From Lachnospiraceae bacterium (GTDB lineage: Bacteria > Bacillota > Clostridia > Lachnospirales > Lachnospiraceae), in the NCBI GenBank assembly GCA_030536685.1, contig JAUNPP010000013.1:1-37133 (forward strand): DNA of 37,133 bases. Direction: 5' to 3'. Below, in pieces: positions 1 to 9,315 of the stretch (positions within the stretch are counted from its first letter, which is position 1; each line of letters opens with the position of its first letter). Below the pieces are notes generated by a model. That model did no database searches, was not told the origin of the DNA, and saw nothing but the letters and a program-made list of their open reading frames with translations. The translations under genes and the position numbers were made by a program.

Positions 1-60
1 TATACTCTTGTACTGTTTTATTTTATTTTTCTGAAATACCGTTTTGTTTTTTCAAAAGAT

Positions 61-651
61 CTACTCGATTTCTTCTTCCGCGGAGAAATTTTCCTCCATG
101 CTTTCCGACGGCCAGATCCTGAACCAGTATGAAACTACCGCTTCTGTCTTGCTGGTATTGTAGCAGCAATGCGGAGTATGCGCTTTTACCAGAATCGTGT
201 CTCCTTCTCTCAGATCATAGGAAACGCCTTCCATTTCCACCCGCATCTCACCGGAAATAATAGTTCCAACCTCATGGCATTCATGCTGCCACACGGTGCC
301 TTCAAAATTACTTTCAGGCTCAATTGTCATATAAAGACAGGAACCGAACTCTTTTCCGAATTCCAGTGTTTCAATCCTGGTATTCTTCTCCTCATCAACC
401 GTTATCTCTCTTTCATCTTTGCGTATCACAATTTTTTCACGTTCGTTCCGCTCAAGAAGATCGCCAAGCGAAGTTTTCAGCACCTCACAGATTTTCTGAA
501 GATTAATCAGTGTAGGACTTGTAACATTTCTTTCAACATTGCTCAGATATCCAACCGAGAGCCCTGAGGATTCTGCCAGCTGCTGCAGCGTTATGCGCTG
601 CGCCTTTCTCATTCTGCGTATATTTGTTCCTATATTATGTATATTTCCCAT
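61..651 (-). CDS. XRE-family regulator with C-terminal cupin domain
   Basis: This is a 196-residue cytoplasmic DNA-binding protein. Residues about 8-63 form an XRE/Cro-type helix-turn-helix (TLQQLAESSGLSVGYLSNVE is the core). Residues about 105-178 form a small cupin barrel with HECHEVG and TPHCCY segments. This architecture is common in regulators that sense a small metabolite through the cupin. The ATG is preceded by an AGGAG sequence. The gene is divergent from the MttB-family methyltransferase across 331 bases, so the simplest reading is that it controls that gene and perhaps itself. The ligand is unknown. Domain assignment is firm; the regulatory target is inferred from position only. 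Confidence 0.9.
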   Translation of the reverse strand: MGNIHNIGTNIRRMRKAQRITLQQLAESSGLSVGYLSNVERNVTSPTLINLQKICEVLKTSLGDLLERNEREKIVIRKDEREITVDEEKNTRIETLEFGKEFGSCLYMTIEPESNFEGTVWQHECHEVGTIISGEMRVEMEGVSYDLREGDTILVKAHTPHCCYNTSKTEAVVSYWFRIWPSESMEENFSAEEEIE

Positions 652-712
652 TCCCTTTTTCTCCTAAATACATCATTACATAATTTCTTTCATAACAAAT
701 TTCTTTTTTTCT

Positions 713-740
713 ATTATAACACAATACTCTCACATATCAA
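713..740 (-). promoter_or_regulatory. Promoter of the XRE-cupin regulator
   Basis: On the minus strand a TTGATA -35 box (735-740) and a perfect TATAAT -10 box (713-718) are separated by 16 bases. This fits a vegetative sigma-A promoter reading into the regulator about 60 bases downstream. Confidence 0.65.
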
Positions 741-823
741 TTTCTGTTTTACTCTTTTTTTAATCAAACTTTTACACGAAATATGCATTTTTTCATAATA
801 GTGATATTTTCTTTATTTTTTCA

Positions 824-852
824 TTGACTTTTTTGACATTCCATAGTATGAT
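824..852 (+). promoter_or_regulatory. Promoter of the MttB-family gene
   Basis: A TTGACT -35 box (824-829) and TATGAT -10 box (847-852) are separated by exactly 17 bases, a near-consensus sigma-A promoter. The predicted transcript has a leader of about 120 bases before the start codon. The direct repeat TTTCACAAT / TTTCACAAA lies just downstream and could be an operator. The rest of the 652-982 intergenic region is AT-rich, and I see no further structure in it. Confidence 0.7.
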
Positions 853-982
853 AAAGCTACAAAATACATTTTCACAATTTCACAAATCAGTATCCTGCAC
901 AATTTACAACTTATTAACCAACTTATTTTTCACTCCATAACACAGGAGAAAACATTTCATCAAAATGACGGAGGGATACTCA

Positions 983-2413
983 ATGAATTATATACCCAGA
1001 CTTAATTATGTAAGCAAAGAAGATATCGCAAAACTTCACGAATATGGAATCGAACTCTTAAAACGTTTTGGTATGCGTGTAGAAGACCCCGAAATTCGCA
1101 AAATGCTTTGTGAAAACGGCTGTACAGAAAAAGGCGATCGTGTCTATTTCTGTGAAGATCTGATCAACCGTACACTGCAGGCTCAGAAAAACAAGGTTAC
1201 AATGACTGCTGCAAGTACCGGTATGAAAAAAGAGTTTGAACTCGGCAAAACCTTCACCCACAGCACCGGCGGAGCTCCCTGGATTGCTGATATGAAGACA
1301 GGTAAGAGACGCAACGGCGAACTGAAAGATCTGGTTGATACGATTCATGTTATGAATCAGCTGCCCAACCTGGACATTCCCTGTGCACTTGTTTATCCCA
1401 GTGATGTTCCTTCCGCTATCACTCAGCTGAAGCAGACCGCAACTATGTTTGAACATTCCAGCAAACCGATTTACGGACCTGGTATTTCTCTGGCAAGCAA
1501 TGCAAAATATATCGCAGAACTGTTTAAGCTTTATGGAAATGATGATTTAGCAGCTAACCCCATTGGTATGGTTGGTATTTCTCCTGAATCACCGTTATTC
1601 CTGCCTAAGGAAATCACTGATACCATGCGCCATATCGTAGGAGCAGGTATCCCTGTCAGCATCTTAGCTGCTCCCATGGGCGGACTGACTTCTCCGCTGT
1701 CAATTGCCGGTACAGTAGCACAGGCTCATGCTGAAATTCTTGCATTTGCCAGCGTAGCTCACCTGCTTAACCCGAACTGTGTAATGTTCTATGGTTCCAG
1801 AACATTCTTCGCCAACATGAAGAATACGCAGAGTATCCTTGGTCTTCCCGAAACAGGTATCTCCAGCGCTCTGGCAGTTCAGCTTGCAACCTACTGCGGC
1901 ATGATGTCCGACGTTTATGGTCTTTCATGTACCAGCTGTGCTATGGATGAACAGGCTGGCTACGAAAAGATGATCAACGCTCTGCTTCCTGGTATTTCAG
2001 GTGCAACTCTGATTACAGGCTTCGGAAGCACTGCAAGCGTAATGTGCTGTTCTTTAAGCCAGCTGGTTCTGGACAATGAAATGATCGGTATGATCCGTAA
2101 AGCTCAGCGTCCTTTCACGATCAATGAAGAAGAACTTGGCTTCGAAGCAATCGATTACGTAGTCAACGAGCACGAAACCTTTATGGAACAGGAACACACC
2201 ATCGATCACCTGAGAGATGAAATCTTCGCACCTTCCATCGGCTTCGACAGCGTATGGGCAGACTGGATCCGCACAGGCGAAGTTCCGTTAAATCAGAGAG
2301 CTGAAGAACGCGCGCTGAGTCTCCTCGAAAGCGACCCCGTAATCCCTCAGAATCCTGAAATCACAAAAGAAGTGGAAAAGATTCTGGCCGCTGCAGAAAA
2401 AGAACTGCTGTAA
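983..2413 (+). CDS. MttB-superfamily corrinoid methyltransferase, non-pyrrolysine
   Basis: This 476-residue protein belongs to the trimethylamine methyltransferase (MttB, COG5598) superfamily. Members transfer a methyl group from a quaternary or tertiary amine to a corrinoid protein. The reading frame has no in-frame amber codon, so it is of the pyrrolysine-free type, like the MtgB (glycine betaine), MtpB (proline betaine) and MtcB (carnitine) enzymes. The length fits that group. An ATG at 965 is in frame, but GGAGGGA at 970-976 sits just upstream of the ATG at 983, so 983 is the better start. Its own promoter and the divergent XRE-cupin gene suggest substrate induction. A matching methyl-THF methyltransferase, corrinoid protein and activator lie about 30 kb away. 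The substrate cannot be told from sequence alone. Confidence 0.9.
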   Translation: MNYIPRLNYVSKEDIAKLHEYGIELLKRFGMRVEDPEIRKMLCENGCTEKGDRVYFCEDLINRTLQAQKNKVTMTAASTGMKKEFELGKTFTHSTGGAPWIADMKTGKRRNGELKDLVDTIHVMNQLPNLDIPCALVYPSDVPSAITQLKQTATMFEHSSKPIYGPGISLASNAKYIAELFKLYGNDDLAANPIGMVGISPESPLFLPKEITDTMRHIVGAGIPVSILAAPMGGLTSPLSIAGTVAQAHAEILAFASVAHLLNPNCVMFYGSRTFFANMKNTQSILGLPETGISSALAVQLATYCGMMSDVYGLSCTSCAMDEQAGYEKMINALLPGISGATLITGFGSTASVMCCSLSQLVLDNEMIGMIRKAQRPFTINEEELGFEAIDYVVNEHETFMEQEHTIDHLRDEIFAPSIGFDSVWADWIRTGEVPLNQRAEERALSLLESDPVIPQNPEITKEVEKILAAAEKELL

Positions 2414-2460
2414 ATCCGACAATCAGATATTATCTATCTGCAAATATATTCTATTTATTC

Positions 2461-2497
2461 CCCAAATGGGCTGTGCAGCGTGCACAGCCCATTTGGG
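2461..2497 (+). terminator. Long perfect hairpin after the MttB-family gene
   Basis: Seventeen bases (2461-2477, CCCAAATGGGCTGTGCA) pair perfectly with 2481-2497 around a GCG loop, followed by ATTTTGGGG. The T tract is weak, so termination may be inefficient or rely on the very stable stem. It lies between convergent genes and may act in both directions. Confidence 0.7.
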
Positions 2498-2570
2498 ATT
2501 TTGGGGCCAAAACTTACACATTTCACTTAAAAAACTCCCCTGTTTTACCTGCGGCTCCTCCTCCACAAAC

Positions 2571-2661
2571 AACGCAACAACGCAACACCGCAAACAATCC
2601 AAACGACGCAAGCGACACAACGACACAACGACGCAAACGGCACAACGATGTAACGACGCAT
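2571..2661. repeat. Degenerate 8-9 bp tandem repeat (CGACRCAA type)
   Basis: From 2604 to 2661 seven consecutive units can be read: CGACGCAAG, CGACACAA, CGACACAA, CGACGCAAA, CGGCACAA, CGATGTAA, CGACGCAT. The preceding bases 2571-2603 are similar but looser (CGCAACAA, CGCAACAC, CGCAAACA). The tract is non-coding and lies between the convergent MttB-family gene and the large vWA gene. Its function is unknown; it may be a slippage-prone microsatellite. Confidence 0.7.
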
Positions 2662-2679
2662 CCTCTTTCTTAGCTGAGA

Positions 2680-5541
2680 CTACAGATTTCTCTCTTTCTT
2701 TTTCTTCAGCAAAGCCTCCGTATCAATTACGCCTTCCATTTTCTTCTCCGACGGACCTTCCATTTTCTTTCCCGACACACCTTTCCCTTTCTTTCCCGAC
2801 ACAGTTTTCTCTGCATCTTTTCCAAAATCTGATTCCGGCTTGTGTATTCGCTCTGCCCTGCTGATGGTTTCTTTTCGATTCACAGAAGCGCCCGTTTGAG
2901 AGCCTGCTGCTTTGAAGACCGTTGTTTTGGAAACTGTTTTTTTGGAAACTGTTTTGTTAGAGACCGCCTTTTTCAAACCTCCTGCAATTCCAGCAAGCCA
3001 GTCTATATGCATCCTTCTCATGATAACATCAAACACAAACAAAAATACTGCTGCCAGAAGCAGAGCGTTTGTAAGATTGGTTCGAGCCATGGCGCCGGTT
3101 AATTTCGTGTCGAAAACCTCCTCCGATCTGCTGATATATCTGCCGGAAACCTTCTCCGTAAAGCTTTTCAGATTGTTTGATACCTCTGCATAGCGATACT
3201 CCCGCGAATACTGCATAGCTGTAGCCGTATTGATATTTTTTATCATCTCACTGCCATTTCGGTTTCTGACATTAATACTGTAAACGCCTGCTTTATCCAA
3301 AGGAATTTCTGCCTGATATACTCCCGGGGCCGACGCCTTCAGTTTTACCTGATGTGCTTTCCCATCTTCCCCTGTAATCAGTGCGGAAATATCCGTTTCT
3401 GCTGTATAATCTTCCGTTTCATAGGTTATAACTGCAGATGAAGCCTGCTGTTCCACACGAAGTATATCCTTCCCCAAATCGCTTTCTGAAATTGTCCAGT
3501 CTATCAGATTTCTCCACAAAGCTGCATAGTTAGCCCAGCCTGCAAAATTTCCCGTCCATTCATTTGTTCCATCGCTGTTCCAGGCAATACTTCTTCCAAG
3601 CCCGTACTGCCACACAGTAAGAATCGGATCGTTTCGAGGCGATTCCAAAATAACCGTAGCCGCCGGTTTGGGAGTGGACGCAATATATCCCAGCAAATCC
3701 GGAGATCCTTCTGAAAAAACATTTTGAATCACCTCATGTGAATTTACGACCACAGGAGTAAAGCTTTCATGAATCAGATAACTTTTGGCAGATAGATAAA
3801 CCTCCTGTGCAAAAATCCGCGGTAAGGCAGTTCCTCCGTCTGAATAATAGTAACGTCCGCCTCCTTTTTCCGCCAGAGATTTCAAAACAGCAGAATCCGC
3901 ATCCGTCCCAACAGCTACTGTCGAAAGCGTAATTCCATTTTTCTTCATAGCGTCAAGAACAGGCTTATATTGATGATATCCATCCTGCCCATCCGTCAGA
4001 AGTATAATGTGCTTTAAGACTGCATCGGAATTTTTCATCTTATCGACCGCCTCATTCAACGCCGGATAAATGCTGGTTCCTCCGCCGGATGTAATCCCTG
4101 CAATCCACGAAACGATTTCTTCCGTATCCACCGCTTTCTGAAGCGGGACAGACCACGTAAAGCCGTCATCAAATGCCAGAACCCCTACTTCATCAATCTC
4201 ACGCAGCGAATCTAATGCATTGACAGCAGCATGCTTTGCAATATCCATACAGGTAACGCTGCTGTTTCCTGCAGAGGAAGCGCTCATACTTCCCGAATGA
4301 TCAATTACCATGGTCATCGCAAGCTTCGGAACCTGTTTTTCTCCTTCCAGATCCATTTTTACAGGAAGAATCTGTTCAAGAGGCGTATCTTTGTAATTTC
4401 CCAGCGCAAAACTGTTCGGGCCGCCAATTGCGATCAAACCGCCTGCATAATCTTTCACATAGGTTTGAGCTGCGTCCATAAACCCCTTTCTCAGATCATC
4501 CGCATAAACGTCGAGAAGAATTACAGACTGATACTGGTTCAAATCGGTAATCTGCGCCGGTACACCTGATGGAGTCACCACTTCATAATCGTAATTGCAG
4601 GCCTTCAAAATTTTAACAAATGCGCGGCTCTGTCCTTTTTTGCCCTCTACCAGCAGAATCTTGGGCTGCGCCTCTACAGTGGTAAATGCACTATAGGTAT
4701 TATTGACAGAAACGGTATCATTTTCAGACTCCACCGTAACCCGATAGCTCTTCAAACCACCTTCCACACCCTGATCCGAAAATACCAGCCTGTTGCTGCC
4801 TTTCTGGAGCACAACTTCCTTCTGCCCCTTCAATGTTCGCCCGGAATACAAGGAAACCTTTGCATCTGCAGCTTTTGTAGAATAAATATCCACCTGAACC
4901 TGAAAACGATCTCCCTGATGTATAATATCCGGCAATGATACATCGCTGACATAAACCTCATCTTTTATACTGCTGTCATAGGAAACCACTTTAAATTCAA
5001 TATCGGTTCCCGCAAAGGAAGACACCAGATTATTCAGATTTCCTTCATTTTCCGCACCATCGGTCAAAAGCACCAGTCTGTGCGCCGTTTCATCCGGAAA
5101 CAGCGCCAGCGCCGTCTGAACAGCCTGTTCCAGATTAGTTGCTGACCCGATCACCTGCGATTGAAAGTCCGTAAATATCTTTTTTTCACTGACAAACTGC
5201 TCAATTTGCGCATCCGAACCAAACACCACAATTCCAGACTGATTTTTATCAGGCATATGGGATATCGCAGACTGAACAAACTGCGTTTCTTCCCCATGAG
5301 CCCCTTTCAGACTGTCAGATAAATCTACCAGAAAAACAGTGGTTGTCATATCGCTGCTTTTTCTGATGCTTACACCGGAAAGCGCAAGCACCAGAAATGC
5401 AACTACCATGCATCGAATCAGCGCTTCTCCAATTCTTCTGGTACGTGAACGGCTGCGAATCCTTCTCGCAAGCCAGATAATAATTCCTGCCAGCACCGGC
5501 AGAAGCAACAGCGCCCACGGACGCGCAATTTCCAGCTGCAT
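2680..5541 (-). CDS. Large membrane protein with two vWA domains and a glutamine-amidotransferase-like domain
   Basis: This is a 953-residue protein. Membrane segments lie at about 8-25 and 42-58. The first von Willebrand A domain has the metal-site motif DLSDS at residues 73-77. A glutamine-amidotransferase-fold segment follows at about 295-400 (KILLVEG, LIAIGGPNSF), then a second vWA domain with DHSGS. A late membrane segment (ALLLAAVFLFVFDVIM) leads to a Lys/Thr/Ser-rich tail with imperfect repeats (SKKTVSK, SGKK, EKKMEG). Both vWA domains are thus predicted outside the membrane and the tail inside. It starts 12 bases after the BatA-type gene with a good ribosome binding site (AAAGGAG) and closes the eight-gene operon. 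Such proteins accompany MoxR/DUF58 systems; the biochemical role is not established. Confidence 0.85.
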   Translation of the reverse strand: MQLEIARPWALLLLPVLAGIIIWLARRIRSRSRTRRIGEALIRCMVVAFLVLALSGVSIRKSSDMTTTVFLVDLSDSLKGAHGEETQFVQSAISHMPDKNQSGIVVFGSDAQIEQFVSEKKIFTDFQSQVIGSATNLEQAVQTALALFPDETAHRLVLLTDGAENEGNLNNLVSSFAGTDIEFKVVSYDSSIKDEVYVSDVSLPDIIHQGDRFQVQVDIYSTKAADAKVSLYSGRTLKGQKEVVLQKGSNRLVFSDQGVEGGLKSYRVTVESENDTVSVNNTYSAFTTVEAQPKILLVEGKKGQSRAFVKILKACNYDYEVVTPSGVPAQITDLNQYQSVILLDVYADDLRKGFMDAAQTYVKDYAGGLIAIGGPNSFALGNYKDTPLEQILPVKMDLEGEKQVPKLAMTMVIDHSGSMSASSAGNSSVTCMDIAKHAAVNALDSLREIDEVGVLAFDDGFTWSVPLQKAVDTEEIVSWIAGITSGGGTSIYPALNEAVDKMKNSDAVLKHIILLTDGQDGYHQYKPVLDAMKKNGITLSTVAVGTDADSAVLKSLAEKGGGRYYYSDGGTALPRIFAQEVYLSAKSYLIHESFTPVVVNSHEVIQNVFSEGSPDLLGYIASTPKPAATVILESPRNDPILTVWQYGLGRSIAWNSDGTNEWTGNFAGWANYAALWRNLIDWTISESDLGKDILRVEQQASSAVITYETEDYTAETDISALITGEDGKAHQVKLKASAPGVYQAEIPLDKAGVYSINVRNRNGSEMIKNINTATAMQYSREYRYAEVSNNLKSFTEKVSGRYISRSEEVFDTKLTGAMARTNLTNALLLAAVFLFVFDVIMRRMHIDWLAGIAGGLKKAVSNKTVSKKTVSKTTVFKAAGSQTGASVNRKETISRAERIHKPESDFGKDAEKTVSGKKGKGVSGKKMEGPSEKKMEGVIDTEALLKKKKERNL

Positions 5542-5553
5542 AACCTGCTCCTT

Positions 5554-7407
5554 TTACTGTATTCTAAGGTAAACTACCCACTCCGCCATGATCAGCAGAA
5601 TCAGGAAAAGCAAAATCACATTTCGGATTTCCAGACTTCCCGCCTGCGGTACTCTGCCCGCTTCATTTTCCCCATCTGCTGTCATACTTTGAGCGGATTC
5701 CACTGATGATTCCAGAGCAGAAGGGAATCCTACAGCAAATTTCTGCTGTTTTACTTCTCCATTCAGCTCCTGAGAAACCTGATATATCCCCGTATCAGCT
5801 GCTTCCAGATAAGAGCCCGCTGCTTCGGCTGCTTTTATCTGACGTCTGCTGCCATCGGGCATCACAAGCGTAAGTTCTGATCCTTTTGTATTTGCACGGA
5901 GCATAATACTGTCACCTGCAGTATAAAAGGTACGATCTGTCAGCCCATTTGCAAGAAGGTAATCCGCAAGACCTGACATCAGTACAGGAAATTCAGCCTG
6001 GAGACCGAAATCTGTCTGATGCAGATCAAAGCCCAGCACTGCAATCTGATGTCCATCATACGCTCCGTAAAATCCCGCTGACTCATTTCCTGATTTTAAA
6101 AATGCAGTTCCCCAGCCGGGCACACGATACGTATCCGCTTTATTAACGCCAATCCTGCGATCTGCTATATATGTGGTCACTTCACTTTCAGTAAGCGTAA
6201 GAAACTTTTTTCGTACACTTCCCATCTTTTCAAATAAATCCGCATGATCACAATTGATAAAGAAAAAACTGCCGGAGGAAGGAAGCCTTTCAGGAACTAT
6301 CCCATCAAAAATATACAGATCATACTTTGCACCGCTTTCTTTCTCAATCACCTTCACATCCGCGCTTCGGTAAAGTTCCACCCCCGGCAGATTTGCAAAG
6401 GCCTTTTCTACAAACAGATTCGATTTTGTCAGAAGAAGTACGCGATTCACCTTCCGCTCATCCAGAACACACCACGCCTTATTATCACCTTTCAGCGCAT
6501 CCTGCTCATTTAATTCTGCACAAAGCGCCTTTATCTCTCCGATTGCATCTGTCTTGCTTTCTTCATCAAGTTCAAAATAAACTGCTTTGCTTTCTCCTGC
6601 GGGGATTTTTTCCGAAGCTATATCAAGAAGCTTTTCCTTCCCGTCCTCAGCTTCTCCATACAGATTGATTTCCGCATTCTGTGTCTGTTTTGAGTGATTA
6701 GTCACCCGAACCAGCACCAGCGGCTTATGATCTTTCTCCCCACAGCTCACCGTATCAACTGACAGATTCGGTAATTCACTATAAAAAGACGCTACAGAGG
6801 CATGCAGATCTCCCATGTCAAACACTGTATCCGTAAAAAAACAAATCTCCGGCTGTTCTGACTGGCTTGCGCAGGATTGAACAAGTCCCAGAGCTGCCGA
6901 TAAATCTCCTGCCAGATTTGTCTGACGAATTCCCCGGATTCTGTTTTTCGCCTCTGTTTTATCGCTGCTGCTCGACAGAACAAGAACAGCCTGGCGATCA
7001 CTGCTGATTACATGAACCACAGAACCAGAAGGCAGGCTGTCTACATATCTGCAGGCCGCTTCCTTTGCTGCTTCCAGCCGGGTTTCTGATTTTTCATAGA
7101 GAGTCCCCATGCTGGCACTATTGTCCAGCACCAGAATCACCTGCTGTTTTTCGCTTCCAAACGACTTCAGCCACGGCCCCATCAGCGCAGCGATAAAAAG
7201 AAGAACCGTCACGATCTGTAAGAACAGCAAAATATTCTTCTTCAGCTTTTCCCAGGGCTTTGCAGCTTCCAGATTCCGATAAACCTCCTGCCACAGCATC
7301 GTAGAAGAAAAAAAGTGCTGTTTCGCTTCCTGCTTCAGAATGTACAGCAGGATGATAACCGGCACCAGCACCAGAAGTGCCAGAGGCCACAATGAATGAA
7401 AACCCAC
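5554..7407 (-). CDS. BatA-type vWA membrane protein
   Basis: This 617-residue protein has a BatA-like N-terminus: a membrane segment at about 6-24, a basic/aromatic stretch, and a second membrane segment at about 58-80. A vWA domain follows with metal-site motif DNSAS at residues 95-99. A long beta-rich extracellular region ends in a C-terminal membrane helix (NVILLFLILLIMAEWVVYL). The start is a GTG immediately after the TAA of the DUF58 gene, which implies translational coupling. In MoxR operons such proteins are thought to act as membrane-bound metal-dependent adhesion or chaperone factors. The specific partner here is unknown. Confidence 0.85.
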   Translation of the reverse strand: MGFHSLWPLALLVLVPVIILLYILKQEAKQHFFSSTMLWQEVYRNLEAAKPWEKLKKNILLFLQIVTVLLFIAALMGPWLKSFGSEKQQVILVLDNSASMGTLYEKSETRLEAAKEAACRYVDSLPSGSVVHVISSDRQAVLVLSSSSDKTEAKNRIRGIRQTNLAGDLSAALGLVQSCASQSEQPEICFFTDTVFDMGDLHASVASFYSELPNLSVDTVSCGEKDHKPLVLVRVTNHSKQTQNAEINLYGEAEDGKEKLLDIASEKIPAGESKAVYFELDEESKTDAIGEIKALCAELNEQDALKGDNKAWCVLDERKVNRVLLLTKSNLFVEKAFANLPGVELYRSADVKVIEKESGAKYDLYIFDGIVPERLPSSGSFFFINCDHADLFEKMGSVRKKFLTLTESEVTTYIADRRIGVNKADTYRVPGWGTAFLKSGNESAGFYGAYDGHQIAVLGFDLHQTDFGLQAEFPVLMSGLADYLLANGLTDRTFYTAGDSIMLRANTKGSELTLVMPDGSRRQIKAAEAAGSYLEAADTGIYQVSQELNGEVKQQKFAVGFPSALESSVESAQSMTADGENEAGRVPQAGSLEIRNVILLFLILLIMAEWVVYLRIQ

Positions 7408-8280
7408 TTATCCGAAAATTCCTTTCTGTTTTAATGTTTCAAAAATCACCTTTTCTATATCTTCATCTGAAATCACCTGCAAATATGCACATCCATAGCG
7501 TTTTGCCAGCCTTTCCAGAGCCCGGTTGTGCTTTTCCAGTGTCTCCTGATAAACACGGATCGTCTGCCGTGTCATCGTCACACGCACTTCCTCTCCCGTT
7601 TCCATATCCTGAAGAGACAATGTTCCTTCTTCATCAAAGTCTGTCTCCTCCCGTGCCAGAACCTGAATCAGCAGCACCTCCTGATGTTTAAAAACGAGGT
7701 ATCGTACTGCCTCATCCACCCCGTCAGGATCCAGAAAATCAGAAATCAGAATGCAGATTCCCTTTCCGTTCAGGCGGCTGCGCCTCACAGCCTCATTGAT
7801 ACCGGTTTTTCCTCCAAATGAAACCTCTTCCAGCGCCTTTAACAAACGGCTGAAGCTGCCTCGTCCCACCACAGGACTTGTTTTTTCCAGTTTGCCTTCA
7901 CTGAACGCCAGAATTTCCACCCGATCTAATTGTTTTAAAACAAGCCACGCAAAAACTGCACAAAGCCGCAGCGCCATAACGGATTTCTTTTGTTCTCCAA
8001 AATCCATGGAAGCGCTGGTATCAAGGAACACATGATAACATGCTTCCTTTTCCTCCATAAACTGTTTTATATAGAGCTTATCCAGTCGTCCATACGCATT
8101 CCAGTCAATACGCCGGATATCGTCTCCCGGCAAATACTCCCTGAAATCAGAAAATTCCACTGAGGAGCCTTTTGCAGAAGACTTTCGGGCTCCGCTTAAA
8201 CCGCGGTCAAGCCGGATATGCATTGCCATTTTCAGATGATTCAGCCTTGCAAAAAAGCCGGAATCAAACAATTCGCTCAT
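7408..8280 (-). CDS. DUF58 domain protein (MoxR partner)
   Basis: This 290-residue soluble protein carries the DUF58 signature EYLPGDDIRRIDWNAYGR near residues 49-66. A vWA-like core follows with the metal-site motif DTSAS. DUF58 proteins almost always sit beside a MoxR ATPase. That holds here: the ATG overlaps the MoxR stop codon by four bases (ATGA). The BatA-type gene follows with no gap. The conserved gene order MoxR - DUF58 - vWA supports a chaperone-like complex. Family assignment is firm; molecular function is not known. Confidence 0.9.
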   Translation of the reverse strand: MSELFDSGFFARLNHLKMAMHIRLDRGLSGARKSSAKGSSVEFSDFREYLPGDDIRRIDWNAYGRLDKLYIKQFMEEKEACYHVFLDTSASMDFGEQKKSVMALRLCAVFAWLVLKQLDRVEILAFSEGKLEKTSPVVGRGSFSRLLKALEEVSFGGKTGINEAVRRSRLNGKGICILISDFLDPDGVDEAVRYLVFKHQEVLLIQVLAREETDFDEEGTLSLQDMETGEEVRVTMTRQTIRVYQETLEKHNRALERLAKRYGCAYLQVISDEDIEKVIFETLKQKGIFG

Positions 8281-9263
8281 ACCTTATCCAGCCCCTTCAT
8301 AATTTCAGAAATAATCTTATCTGCCGTCATCTCATCCGCAATCGCTTCAAAATTAGTGATCAATCTGTGACGCAAGGCCGGATATGCCACATAGCGCACA
8401 TCCTCAAACGCTACATTATAGCGGCCTTCCATAAAAGCCCTGGCTCTGGCAGTTTTAATGATCGCCTGAGCAGCTCTGGGGCTTGCCCCCGTTGACACAT
8501 ATCTTCGCACAACCTCAGGCGCTCCCTCCACTTCAGGGTGTGTTGCCACTACCAGCGAAAGCGCATAATCCATAACCGCATCTGCCACAGGAATCTGGCA
8601 GATTACTTTACGCATTTCAAGGATTTCCTCTCCCGAAATAACATGAGAAAGCTCCGGTCTTTTATTTCCCACCGTGATCTGAAGAATCTCTTTCAACTCC
8701 TGTTTGTCAGGGAAATCCACCTGCAGCTTAAACAGAAAACGATCCAGCTGTGCCTCCGGCAGAGGATAAGTTCCTTCATTTTCAATCGGATTCTGCGTAG
8801 CAAGAACCAGAAACGGCAGCGGAAGCTCATACGTTTTTCTGCCCGCAGTTACGGTCTTTTCCTGCATTGCCTCTAAAAGCGCTGCCTGTGTCTTCGGCGT
8901 CGCACGGTTAATCTCATCTGCCAGTACAAGCTGCGCAAAAACCGGCCCCGGCTCAAATCGAAACACATTGCGCTCCCCTTCCTTCAAGATCAGATTGGTT
9001 CCCGTCACATCCGCCGGCATTAAATCCGGTGTAAACTGGATTCTGGAAAAGCTCATCTGAAATACACGGCCAATCGCCTTGACCAGCTCCGTTTTTCCAA
9101 GTCCCGGAACACCCTCCAAAAGCACATTACCATCAGACAGAATCGCAAGAATCGTCTGCCTGATAATATCCTTCTGTCCAATGATCGCCTTTCCGATTTC
9201 TGCCTCGCATCGGCTGACCTTTTCCACCATATCCTTTAATTGCCATTCTCCCTGTATCGCCAT
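8277..9263 (-). CDS. MoxR-family AAA+ ATPase
   Basis: This is a 328-residue AAA+ ATPase of the MoxR branch. Walker A is GVPGLGKT at residues 51-58 and Walker B is LVLADEINRA at about residue 112. A sensor region follows (VLATQNPIENEGTYPLPEAQLDRF), given here only to mark the family signature. The C-terminal lid contains the GASPRAAQA motif. MoxR ATPases assist maturation or assembly of partner complexes through vWA proteins, and two such proteins plus a DUF58 protein lie immediately downstream. The ATG is preceded by AAAGGAAAT. An 11-codon open frame with a copy of the same ribosome binding site lies just upstream. Confidence 0.93.
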   Translation of the reverse strand: MAIQGEWQLKDMVEKVSRCEAEIGKAIIGQKDIIRQTILAILSDGNVLLEGVPGLGKTELVKAIGRVFQMSFSRIQFTPDLMPADVTGTNLILKEGERNVFRFEPGPVFAQLVLADEINRATPKTQAALLEAMQEKTVTAGRKTYELPLPFLVLATQNPIENEGTYPLPEAQLDRFLFKLQVDFPDKQELKEILQITVGNKRPELSHVISGEEILEMRKVICQIPVADAVMDYALSLVVATHPEVEGAPEVVRRYVSTGASPRAAQAIIKTARARAFMEGRYNVAFEDVRYVAYPALRHRLITNFEAIADEMTADKIISEIMKGLDKV

Positions 9264-9279
9264 ATAGATTTCCTTTCTT

Positions 9280-9315
9280 CTATCGCCCCATAGGCTCTCT
9301 TTCTTCTGTCACCAC
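9280..9315 (-). other. Possible 11-codon leader ORF in a duplicated initiation region
   Basis: The sequence AGAAAGGAAATCTRTRTGG occurs twice on the minus strand, about 50 bases apart. The downstream copy initiates moxR. The upstream copy leads into GTG GTG ACA ... CGA TAG, an 11-codon frame that stops just before the moxR ribosome binding site. It could be a small upstream ORF or simply a scar of tandem duplication. Confidence 0.3.

Noticed and set aside
983..2413. Pyrrolysine-containing MttB
   Set aside because: The frame runs without any in-frame TAG up to a TAA stop at normal length, so it is a pyrrolysine-free member.
2466..2864. 132-codon plus-strand open frame after the MttB-family gene
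   Set aside because: It starts inside the terminator hairpin, runs through the low-complexity repeat and then antisense to the vWA gene; it has no ribosome binding site.
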